In this document: positions 54,951 to 64,000 of the stretch, piece after piece
How positions within the stretch are numbered: position 1 is the stretch's first letter
Layout of the letters: each line of letters opens with the position of its first letter
Source: Cotesia glomerata
Lineage: Eukaryota; Arthropoda; Insecta; Hymenoptera; Braconidae
Assembly (NCBI RefSeq): GCF_020080835.1
Contig: NC_058164.1
Coordinates: 14,206,142-14,270,141, forward strand
DNA length: 64,000 nucleotides
Direction of reading: 5' to 3'
The notes under the pieces: model-generated
The model's database searches: none
What the model saw: the letters and a program-made list of their open reading frames with translations, nothing else
Told to the model about the DNA's origin: nothing
Translations under genes and position numbers: made by a program

Positions 54951-55141
54951 CATCCACTACTGAAATTTTTTTTTCGCACATTGTATGGATACATCATAAA
55001 TAAAATATGTTACACATAACTGTTTTAAATAAAATCATAAAATATCGTCATAAAATTCTACAATAAAAATAAAACTAAAAAATGTCAATAATGTAATAAT
55101 TTTCTTCAAATAAATCACAGAACTTAAAACAGTAGTCGTAA
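54951..55141. other. AT-rich spacer
   Basis: Short sequence between the inverted-end element and the MULE transposase stop; possibly the MULE 3' untranslated region. Nothing recognised. Confidence 0.35.
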
Positions 55142-55417
55142 TTAATTTATTGTTAGTCTGGAACTTAGGTTTTGTAAATAACTAATTTTATCAGCAGTGT
55201 CATAATTTTCCATGATGGATTTCAAACGTGTATATACTTGAATATGCTCATTAAAAGCATTGTGCCAGCCTTCAAATACATTATCAGTCCAAACTTCATC
55301 TTGTAGAACTGCAAGATAACAATTCCATAATTTTATTGCAAACAATAGTTTATTATGTCTACCACCACGCCGTATTTTGCCAATCCAAACTTGTTCATCA
55401 TATGTGAGTAAATCACT

Positions 55418-57477
55418 TGTAACAGGGTAATTTACCCTGTATCGGTAAAACCGATCACGCATGATAATTATTCGACGCAGCACTGGCGCGTCTCGGTCTT
55501 CGGGATCCATTAGCGTTAAGTGGGAGTAAGTCTGAGGTTTCTTGGCTGATCGCGTAGCTGAGGTGAGTTAGAAGTAGTGCAGTGCTCAGTTCAACAATAT
55601 CAGTAGTCAAAAAGTCCAAGAAGGAAGCCAGTTTTGAACAAAGAGTTTCCTCAGCACAAATTTAACCAGGTATTGAGACTTTCACATTTTCGATGAGCCA
55701 AGGGGGTCGTATACCCGGCTCATCAATTTTACTACTTCTCATTATTAATCAAATTTTTGATAATTCAATTGTTTATAATATTTTGCCTAATAATAATTAA
55801 ATAATTCATTAATTGTAATTAAATCTTATTCGTTAGCATTGTGAGCATTCTTCTTGGGGATCTTATACCCGAGGAATGTTCTAGACCTCTTGGGTTTGGA
55901 AGTCGTGAGTAATTAATTTATTGATTTGGCCAGTTCATAATTATTAACATCTTAAGATTGGTTTAAATAAATTTACTTCATTAATAAAACATTAATTTAA
56001 TTTCTGAATATCGAGAATTATTCCAATCGGCGGCTCACGACCGGTCAAGCGTCGGTCACATACCCGAGGTCATATTTGCTACGCAGTTACGAACAACGGT
56101 GTCCATTTTGAGCGCACAAATTTCTTGTGAATTTTATTACGCAGAAAATATAAAAGTAACAATTGTACTATCAATACAATTTATAACAATTGAATTATCA
56201 TTTATTAATATAATTTGTTATTGGAAATTATTTAATTATTTAAAAATATTTTATTTATTGAGAATCGGCCACTGAGTTTCGACGCCATTGAGATCGAATT
56301 ACCCGTGGATAATTTTTCGTGAATTTATGTTACGTTGAGATAAAATTATTTTATTAATTATTTATTAATCGAAAAACTCCACACGGTCATTTTATATATT
56401 GAACTATTGAAAATTAAAATTATTATTTTATTGGAATTATTTATAAAAATATTTAACGGTGTGGATTAAGTCCCAGAAACGTAGTTAGAATTTTATAAAG
56501 AAATATTCTTAAGAATTTATTCAAAATTTAAGAAATAAATTACGAGTTGAATTGAAATAAATTTATGCGTCGATATTGTTCCTAAAAATTTATTTAATGT
56601 TGAGTATTAAACTCGTGGATAATTTGGAATAAATTCAAGCATCGGTTTTTAGTGTAGATTTTTTTGAGAATTAAATTATTAGTTGTGAAAATGGTTTACG
56701 ATTTATTTGCGAGCTAATGACTGGAAATATTGTAGTAAAGTTAACGTTGTAAGTTTTGGAGTTCAATTTTATAAGTTTGGAAGTAAAAAGTAAAGTAGAG
56801 TCAGTGTGTGTGAATACGCGTGGGTTTTGTGTGTGAAGAAGTGTGGGTTATGTGTGTGTGAGTGTTAACAGCGTTCCTTCGCATACGATTAGTCTCTTTG
56901 CGGAGTGCTTCACTGTTATCTAAGAAGTTCTGGTCAGACGTTAGTTAGGCTGTTAATTTTAAGAGGTCCTGGTCAGCCGTTAGTCAGGCTGTTAGTTCTA
57001 AGAAGTTCTGGTCAGCCGTTAGTTAGGCTGTTAGTTTTAAGAGGTCCTGGTCAGCCGTTAGTTAGGCTGTTAATTTTAAGAAGTTCTGGTCAGCCGTTAG
57101 TTAGGCTGTTAATTTTAAGAGGTCCTGGTCAGCCGTTAGTTAGGCTGTTAGTTTTAAGAGGTCCTGGTCAGCCGTTAGTTAGGCTGTAGTCTTAAGTTGT
57201 TAATTGTAGTGTGAGTACGTGAGTGATCACCATTTGTTATTTTATATGGTTAATAAATATCGATATATTGTTAAATAAAAATTTATTTCTTTCAGATCAC
57301 CTTCCTCCACTCTCTCTCCCTGTAGATTATAAGCTCAGCTCTGGTTTCCGGTTCCAGGAACCAAGATACAAAATCCTGGTGGCGCCCTTGTTAATTTAGA
57401 ATCATTTTTGCTAGGTATTGTTTTATTTTATTAAATTAATTAAGGGGCCAATGAACAGGCATAAAACACCCGTTACA
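55418..57477 (+). repeat. Solo LTR of the Gypsy 1 family, 2060 bp
   Basis: It starts TGTAACAGGG and ends CCCGTTACA with the 4-bp duplication CACT (55414-55417 and 57478-57481). Removing the LTR and one CACT restores an open frame across the MULE coding sequence at that point. It shares the hairpin (55692-55724) and both terminal regions with the LTR at 26181-27832. The extra length is mainly a minisatellite at 56905-57190. Confidence 0.9.
56905..57190 (+). repeat. 39-bp minisatellite in the solo LTR, about 7 units
   Basis: The unit contains 'tggtcagccgttagttaggc' and is repeated about seven times with two alternating variants (aagaagttc and aagaggtcc). It is absent from the Gypsy 1 3' LTR. 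Being a multiple of three, it yields a spurious open frame. Confidence 0.85.
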
Positions 57478-58333
57478 CACTTAATTCCTCACTATTAGTA
57501 TCATAAAAATAGCAGGACACAAGTTCTTCACAAGCATCGATGAAGTCTTTGATAGGCACAAATGCCAATGCCATTGAAATACGTGAATAACGTGCAAACG
57601 TCACATCAGTATTATAACGCGTTTGTAATCCGCATTGTTGAATTTGACGCCACAGACACTGTGTCATGTAGAAAAAACAACCAATGATATCAACACCAGA
57701 AAAACAATCCATAAAATCATCTATATATGCCATTTCAAAATCGATCATCATACGTTCAACTTGAACATTTTGTGATTCGTTTTATAAGACAGTCAAACAC
57801 TTACTATAGATTGCTTTAGTTCAGCAGGGTGTAAGAATATACACTAATGGTAAATTTTTATTGTCCATACCATGAATAATATATAACTGAAAAAATACAG
57901 AAGGAGAAAACAGTTTTAAATGTCCCATCAGAAAACCAATGCTTACAATATTCTAGAAACTGTAAATTTTTTAATGTCTCAAACATTAAAAATCTTGAGT
58001 CACATCCACCGCTGTCATAAAATAAAAAATTCTTTGTTATTAGGGCTTATACATAATTGATTAGACAATATAATATCTCCACGTGTCGTAGGATTAGTAA
58101 TTTGGAGAATAGATTTACGTCGAATACGCTGGATACGACGAGAAATAGATTCAATTTTTGGCATACGTGCAAAAACGGATGAATCAATTTTTAACTTCCC
58201 GCTAAGAAAATTGAAAATTTTCAAAAATCGGGAAGTTATTGTTTTTATCCCGTTTTTCAAAAATCGAGTTTTCATCAGATCTCGACGTTTTGAGGTCCTA
58301 GGAAGCTTCCCTGACTATTCCCGCGGTGGTGTG

Positions 58334-58364
<31 letters not shown>

Positions 58365-58594
58365 TTTTTTTTTTTTGTAAAGAGGTACGAAAAAAGATCT
58401 TCAAAAGACACCGGTATCGTTAACTCTGCCACCCATCTTCCGGCAGATATCGATAGTCGGTAGTGTGGAGATTTTTACCCACTAAAAAAAACATTCCTCT
58501 TGCCCTCTCCCCTAGATGGTACGGGGAGGACTGGATTGGAACCGCGTTAGCATTACTTCAATCCAGTCGTGCTGCGTCACACGACGCCTACTCC

Positions 58595-60961
58595 TGGCTA
58601 CTGGTCCCTTTCTGCGATTTTGTCTTTCAGGAGGTGCTGTGCATAAACTGCACCAGCTGACCAGTTTTCCTCTTGTTTGATCATATAGGTCACCAGGCTT
58701 GAGGGGGAGAGCCTGGTGCCTATGATCTCTTCGGTGCTTCTTCTGTAGTCCTTCCATCGAGCACACTCGAAGAATGTGTGTTCGGCGTCGTCGATTTTAT
58801 CCGGGCAGTATTTACACGTTGGTGTGCTGTGCAAACCCATCTTGAAAAGATAGGCATTGAACTGCCCATGTCAAAACGACCATCTCGGTTTTATGTTTGG
58901 CGAGTTTCAGGTGATGCTTATCGAGCCAAGTCTCGACGGTGTCGATGGTTTCCCGAACTAGCAGTTCGGCCTCTTCCACGCTGTCCGCCACTATAGTGGC
59001 TGCAACGTCGTCTGCAAAGCCTGTTAGCTCTACTTGCTCTGGCAACGGGATTTCAAGAAGCTCGTCGTAGTCTGCGTTCCATAGATCAGGCCCCATTATT
59101 GAGCCTTGCGGCACGCCAGCCGTTATGGCGTATTCTTGTGGGCCTTCAGTAGTTTCCACTATTAGCTTTCTATCGTCAAGGTAGTTGTCGACTAGTGCCA
59201 GATTTTCTGGCTCCGCGTCAAACTTGTGCTCCAGAGCGTCTAAAATGTCTCCCCAATTTGCGCTGTTAAATGCGTTTTTGACATCTAGCGTGAGGAGAAG
59301 ACATACTTTATGAGCTTTGAGGCTACCAGACCATGCTTGTGTTGCTGTCTTTATGACTTTCTTGATCGCTCCGACTGTCTAATGAACTTTCCGGAAGCCA
59401 TGCTGGTTGGTGGCAAAACCTCCAGCACGGTCGATGTCGTCGCGAAGTCTCCCTTGTATGAGCTTCTCGAGCAGTTTTCCAGCAATGTCTAGCATACAGA
59501 GTGGTCTAAACGACGAAGGTGTTATGGGGGTTCCCTTACCTATGTCTAAGAGAACCAATCTCTGCCGTTTCCAGACCGCGGAAAAGGTGCCAGTTGCCAA
59601 GCATGCGTTGTAGGTCTTCAGGGGTAAGTCTGGGTATTCCAGGGCTATAATTTTGATCACCGATGCCAGGATGCCATCAGGTCCAGGTGCCTTTCCTGTT
59701 TTAAGTGACTTGGCCGCGTCTTGTAGTTCCTTAGTTGTGAAGGGCGTTACTTCGTTGTTTTTAGTGTAGTGTTTCTTCTCCCGCGGTGGGTGTTTGGGGA
59801 AAAGCTCCGCTACGATGCTATCCATTAAGGCTGGAGACTTCGGCGCCTCTGGTGAAGCCTTTCCAAGTCGTTTGGCGACAATTTGGTAGGCTTTACCCCA
59901 GATGTCATTGTCGAGATCGTTGCAGATCTCTTTCCACAACTTTGCTTTACTTGCTTTGATGGCTCGATTTAGCATCTTTTTGGCCTGCTTGTACTCTTTT
60001 GAATACAAGTCCTGGCTTGGGAGCGTTTGGCGGCTCTCGTTGCGCGGCGACGTAGTTGATGGCACATTTTGCGAAGTTCCGCTATGTCTGTTGACCACCA
60101 GTACGCCGGCCTGCGAAAACTCCGGTTTTTCAACCGCGGCATAGAGGCGTCACATGCGGCGGAAATCTCCTTCATCGTATTTAGTACTGTCCTTTCTGTC
60201 TCGCTGCATGTATCCGGAGTCGGGTTGTTCTGAAGGGTAGACCAGCTCCGTGCAAGTGAAGCTCGCAGTGCCTCTGGATCAAGCTTCCTGACATTCCACT
60301 TTCGCTTAGAAAGGTCGTGTTGTGGTACCGGAGCAGATGCCAATCCAACGTTAAATGTCACGAACTGGTGATCACTGTCACTGTATTTTTCGGATACTGT
60401 CCAGTTTTCAATCATGTTGGCAATTTTTGGAGTCGCCAACGAAATGTCGAGGATGGACTCTTGGTACCCCGGTCTTCTGAAAGTCGTGGTGCTCCCAGTA
60501 TTTAGCACTATGAGGTCGAGTCTAGCCACGACGTCAGCGACCTCGTTGCTTCTGGTGTCGGAGAAATCAGCGCCCCATTCAGCCGATTTAGCATTGAAGT
60601 CACCAGCTACGATAACTTCGCCGTCGAACTTGGTGATCACATCCTCTATATTTGCCAGTTTCTGTCGGAACACACTAATCCCTTCGTTAGGTGAGAGATA
60701 GACGCTCATGAAGTAGGTTATGGGGGTTTGAATCCAGACAAAACCTGCTCCACTTCCGCTGTTGATGGTGGTAACGTTCTTTGTATTTGCAATCCAGATT
60801 GCCGCCGTGCCAGTTTTGTCTGCGAACCATGCTCTATCTTGGAGGTTTAGATATTGCTCACAGATGAAGTAAACGTCGATCCTCTCTTCAAAGACTCGCT
60901 GGCGAAGTAAATTTTGCGCCAACGCACATCTATTCAGGTTTCCTTGAAGTATGCGTGTCAT
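58595..60961 (-). pseudogene. R1-clade LINE ORF2 (endonuclease-RT), copy H
   Basis: The ATG (60959-60961) overlaps the ORF1 stop. The endonuclease shows 'MTRILQGNLNRCALAQNL', 'VIVAGDFNAKSAEWGAD' and 'SDSDHQFVTFNV'. A frame change near 60050 leads into 'TGKAPGPDGILASVIK', 'SSFRPLCMLDIAGKLLEK' and 'AGGFATNQHGFRKVH', then a stop (59379-59381). 'LTLDVKNAFNSANWGD', 'ITAGVPQGSIMGPDLW' and the catalytic FADD in 'LTGFADDVAATIVA' follow. After the deletion the frame changes into the C-terminal region 'PTCKYCPDKIDDAEHTFF' and ends near 58598. At least three lesions are present. Confidence 0.85.
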
Positions 60962-62427
60962 TTCTGCCCTTTTGTAGCTTCGGCAAGTGCGGTGCGGAAT
61001 ACCTTACAAGCCCCGGAGCCTGGAATATGACATAAGCTATCTGGAGCTTCTTGTTCCTCTGTACAGAGGAAGCACTTTGGCTGTTCAACGCAGTCTGCAG
61101 CTTTGTGGTTTCCTCCTCCGCATTTAAAGCAGCACTTGCTTCTGTCAGGCCCCTTGCAGGAGTTCGTCGCGTGCCCGTATCCGAGACATCTGATGCAGCG
61201 TGTTACTTTTACAACTGGTCGAATGCGGCAGTTGACCCATCCGATCATTATACGAGCCTTGTCAAGGATTTTGAACGCGCTAGCCTCGTCTATCTCGCAG
61301 AAGGCTGCCCGGTTGCCCCGTCAAGTAGGCTTTGTCAAATTTACCCGTTTGATCTCCAGGCTGTCGGTGAAGTCACGTTTGAGTGCTTCGCGGACGTCGT
61401 TCTCAGTAGTGATGGCATCCAAGTCCAGGATCTCGATCGTTGCTTTTGGTGTAAGCGTTCTGACTGTACCGATGTTAGCAGTTGCTGTTTTTATCGCAGC
61501 CGTGAAAGCGATAGTGTCTTCAGTCTTGCGACCTGTTTCTAGAAGAACGCCCCCTCGCTTCGTTTGTTTGATAGACTTTATGTCTACTCCAGTCTCTGTC
61601 GGATTAACCTTGGCTTTGATTTCCTTGAGGAGATCGGCGTATGTTCGCCCTTCAGCTGGTTGGACAAGCACAGCTTTAGTTTTTATCTTCTTCCTCCTCG
61701 GTTTCTTGGAGCCAACATTGCTTGGCTGGTTTTGGGCTGTAGCAGATTGAGCCACTGGCTCCTGTTCTTCCTTTTTCTTGTTTTTCCGAGTCACTTTGGT
61801 CCAGGTATCACCCCGGGCTGTCTTCTTATGTGCTGGCTTATCGATTTCCGAGGAAGGGCTGGGCGTGGATAGCGGCCTCTTCTTGTTTTTCTCTTCTCTA
61901 TGCTGTGTTTTCTCAGGAGTGACCGAAAACGTCTGGGATTTTTTGTTCAGATCCGGAGATGTTTGCGTGGTTCTCGCCGTCTTCGTTGCTGGTTTGTTGG
62001 CCAACTTATATGCCGTGGCAATGGACGCTGCTATTTTTCTGAGTTCATGGTGGAGATTTCGTTTATCCTTTATGAACTCAGCTAATTCTTCGATCTTGCT
62101 ACCGAGCCGTTCCATTGGCGATTGTTGACCGGTGACAGTCGGTAGAGAGTTTATCCTCCCTCGGCATATGTGAGTGTTGACGGGAGCAACAGATCTTCCA
62201 CCTATTGGAGGAAAGTTCGTTTGCTGTGCGTCTACTTCCATCAGAGCTGTTTCTTTACTCCCTGTAGCATTGCTAGCATTGCTAGACAGCAGAGCCATGG
62301 GGTCTACTCCACTGTTCAAACGGTCGCTTGATAACGACGAGTTCAGGCCCGTTTGTACGCCTTCCCTCGCTGGCACTGAGGTATCCCTCCTCTGCACCGT
62401 AGACGATGTTTGAAATTGTTCTGACAT
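60958..62427 (-). pseudogene. R1-clade LINE ORF1 (Gag-like, zinc knuckles), copy H
   Basis: Starts at ATG 62427 ('MSEQFQTSSTVQRRDTSV'), chosen because the sister copy starts at the same place. The frame upstream is open but runs into the (AC)n repeat. A Lys-rich linker ('KTKAVLVQPAEGRTYADL') and an RNA-binding-like region follow. The three knuckles are 'CIRCLGYGHATNSC', 'CCFKCGGGNHKAADC' and 'CFLCTEEQEAPDSLC'. One TGA (61318-61320) interrupts the frame after 'RVNLTKPT'. Otherwise it is complete at 489 codons. Confidence 0.85.
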
Positions 62428-62574
62428 TTCCATACCATCTTTTGCTAGGTTTTGGTCCACCCCGAGTATTCTCTTTCCTCGGTACCCGACACATCTGACG
62501 TGCAGATATGCCGGGCGTTCCCCTATCCGCCACCTGGGGAGGCGCCCGATGCGGGACCCAGCAAGCCCGACACG

Positions 62575-62577
<3 letters not shown>

Positions 62578-62627
<50 letters not shown>

Positions 62628-63105
62628 AACCTCTCATAACTTTTGAACGGCTTGACCGATTTGATCACGGTTGGTGCCATTCGAAAGGGTTTAACTAAAC
62701 TTAGATTTTGAATACAAGTTGAACCGATTCGGATTAATAGATTTTGAGAAATCTTAAAAAAACTGCGAAAAAAATTTTTCTAAATGTGGTTTTTTTTTAA
62801 TAACTTTTAAACGGCTTAACCGATCAATTTCAAAAACTTATCAGCTCTTAACATAAAAAAACCACGTCGATCGCCATCAATCTGGTCAAAATCGGTTGAT
62901 TCGTTCGTGAGTTATCATTGACGATAGAAATCGAAAAAAAGTTTTTTTTTCGAATTACACCGAAACTTGCGGTATAATCAATTTGTGTTCAAAAATGTAT
63001 CATAGAATTTTAAAAACTGCGTCGAATGCTGCCAACTGCGTGAAAATTGGTTCATTCATTCAAAAGTTATTGCGGTTTAAAAAATAAAAAAATAGTGTTT
63101 TATTA
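62578..63105 (-). repeat. Interspersed repeat, (GT)n and middle part
   Basis: (GT)n with a GTAT tail (62578-62626), then conserved blocks 'gaacggcttgaccgattt' and 'gttgattcgttcgtgagtta'. These are also present near 44930 and, inverted, near 1-60. Part of the 58193-63650 copy. Confidence 0.72.
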
Positions 63106-63468
63106 TTACCGTAACTCCTATTCTTTCCCGCTTCACAGCATTATTTATATTTGTAAAAATGCTTGCCGTAAGACGGACGGTGTGGCTTAATGTATATAGA
63201 ATAAGCGAAAGGAAATTTAGTATAGAACGGATAGCTCAAATGGTAGAGTAGCCGACATGTCTTCGGAAGGTTCTGGGTTCGAATCCCAGTCCGAGCTATC
63301 TAATAATTTTTTTTCGCATATTCTATAAACTCACATTAAGATGATCCTCTCCACATTCCTTTCTCAATCCTTCCCTACCAATATCCTGTTACGTGAATGT
63401 GGAACGCTTCACGTAATAATTACCGTAACGCCTATTGTTTCCCGCTTCACAGCATTATTTATATTTGT
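63106..63468 (+). repeat. tRNA-bearing SINE-like repeat
   Basis: Partial body, spacer, tRNA-like (63225-63296), spacer and complete body ending at 'cagcattatttatatttgta'. The 5' end is different from the copies at 15545 and 53036, while the 3' end is the same. Confidence 0.78.
63225..63296 (+). tRNA. tRNA-like sequence within SINE
   Basis: Nearly identical to 15743-15814 (first bases gaacgga instead of gaccgga). Same anomalous anticodon loop CATGTCT. Confidence 0.6.
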
Positions 63469-64000
63469 AATATATATATATTTAACTTATATCAGACTTT
63501 TAAGTTCGGAGAGCTCAAAACTACCCGAAAATTACATTTTTGAGCTCTTTGAGCTCAAAATTGTAATACGTGCAATTTTGAGTGCTTAATTACGAAAGAA
63601 GTGAGAAGTTAAAGGGATGGCCTTCAGGGTCAACCGTTCTCCTAATTTTTTTTAATTCACTTGAAATAATTTTAACAGGTTTGTCAATTGATTTTTTTGC
63701 ACATTTAATTATTTTTGCCGTTATGAGATCAATTTTAAGTTTAACAGCATCACCAGCATGAGCATGAACAGATATAGCTCCAACGATATTTCCTAAAAAT
63801 TAAAATAATAAACATAGAAATAATGACAAAAAATAAAGAATGTTATAATCAAGCAACTTTAAATAACCAACTACTACGATTGTCACTATCAGTATGAATA
63901 ATACACCGACATTGTATGTTCGTTTTATATTCACTACACCACCATGTGATATTTGTTGTCTTAATTTTATGCCGAGTATACGTGTAACCATCGTTTACAA

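Larger units (their letters stand above)
58346..62577 (-). mobile_element. R1-clade LINE copy H, in (AC)n, internally deleted
   Basis: On the minus strand it begins 'cctcgtgtcgggcttgctgg' at 62577 after (AC)n and ends in poly(A) (T run 58346-58376), again followed by (AC)n. It is the same family as copy G. ORF1 is nearly complete. ORF2 has the endonuclease and RT, but the thumb region between 'KTEMVVLT' and the C-terminal zinc-binding part is deleted (about 600 bases relative to copy G). Confidence 0.9.
58193..63650 (-). repeat. Interspersed repeat inside MULE gene, itself carrying a LINE and a SINE
   Basis: The left part (58193-58345) has the terminal hairpin (58193-58237), the 'gatctcgacg' block and (GT)n. 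The right part runs from (GT)n at 62578-62618 through 'cctctcataacttttgaacg' to 'aagggatggccttcagggtc', ending at 'ctaattttttt' near 63650. The LINE occupies the (GT)n and a SINE is inserted at 63106-63468. The insertion is bounded by MULE coding sequence, giving clear limits for the family. Confidence 0.78.
55142..63991 (-). pseudogene. FLYWCH/MULE transposase gene, split by two insertions
   Basis: Exon segments on the minus strand, in reading order, are as follows. 63991-63854 has a FLYWCH-type zinc finger ('DGYTYTRHKIKTTNITWWCS'), then a probable intron to about 63787. 63786-63660 has 'HAHAGDAVKLKIDL'. 58192-57482 has 'FARMPKIESISRRIQRIRRK', 'HWFSDGTFKTV' and 'MMIDFEMAYIDDFMDCF' with 'GCFFYMTQCLWRQIQ', the MULE catalytic core. 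55417-55142 has 'IELWNCY'-like 'IKLWNCYLAVLQDEVW' and 'VFEGWHNAFNEHIQ'. Frame changes and stops near 57780-58020 add damage. The interruptions are a solo LTR (55418-57477) and the interspersed repeat with its LINE (58193-63650). The gene runs off the window at its 5' end. Confidence 0.82.

Noticed and set aside
56905..57189. 94-codon repeat ORF (GQPLVRL units); also considered as a CRISPR-like array
   Set aside because: Tandem 39-bp units without unique spacers inside an LTR; a minisatellite, in a eukaryotic genome.

Overview
The window looks like a piece of an AT-rich insect nuclear genome, most plausibly a parasitoid wasp (inference from the mix of CR1-like and R1-clade LINEs, Gypsy and BEL/Pao LTR elements, Polinton, MULE and GT-AG introns; no host gene is present to fix the taxon). 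I find no convincing host protein gene. Almost everything is transposable-element DNA, layered several insertions deep, so the window is best read as a stratigraphy of mobile elements.

Layout. 1-1.7 kb: an interspersed repeat with an internal (CA)n tract, a BEL/Pao reverse-transcriptase fragment and a tRNA-like sequence. 1.7-13.0 kb: five copies of one CR1-like LINE, all on the minus strand and mostly head to tail (A 1741-4352, B 4482-4715, C 4720-7107, D 7108-12203, E 12204-13021). Copy D appears full length with two long ORFs; copy C is an internal-deletion derivative that keeps one fused 484-codon ORF. 13.5-29.1 kb: a decayed Polinton/Maverick with integrase, coiled-coil protein, packaging ATPase, PLA2-like protein, basic hydrophobic protein, adenovirus-type cysteine protease, penton-like protein, two small ORFs and a major capsid protein. 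No protein-primed DNA polymerase is visible. Next to its integrase is an unrecognised gene whose frame continues through two introns. The penton gene is split by a Gypsy element (19249-27832, 4-bp duplication ATTA) that carries an extra 3' ORF.

29.1-36.4 kb: a second Gypsy element, inserted in the capsid gene and truncated at its 3' end. Its pol contains two tandem aspartic-protease domains, the most unusual protein architecture here. 36.4-48.9 kb: an interspersed repeat whose body carries a TA-duplicating DNA transposon (36897-40878, three phase-1 introns) and whose (CA)n tract carries an R1-clade LINE (40932-48704), itself interrupted by a hAT-like non-autonomous element (43476-47327). 48.9-51.9 kb: repeats and sequence without recognisable content.

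51.9-54.95 kb: an element with inverted ends that contains a CACTA-type (DUF4218-like) ORF, a LINE tail, a U6 snRNA fragment, a tRNA-bearing SINE and a palindromic MITE. 55.1-64.0 kb: a FLYWCH/MULE transposase gene on the minus strand, broken twice: by a solo LTR (55418-57477, duplication CACT, same family as the first Gypsy element) and by the interspersed repeat (58193-63650), whose (CA)n tract carries a second copy of the R1-clade LINE.

Four interaction patterns recur. (AC)n tracts inside a common repeat serve as landing sites for an R1-clade LINE. The CR1-like LINE repeatedly joins at GAGA/GATT sequence, including its own kind's 3' tail. One LTR family shows 4-bp duplications at both insertions. 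A tRNA-containing SINE with a U6-like segment has entered four different hosts.
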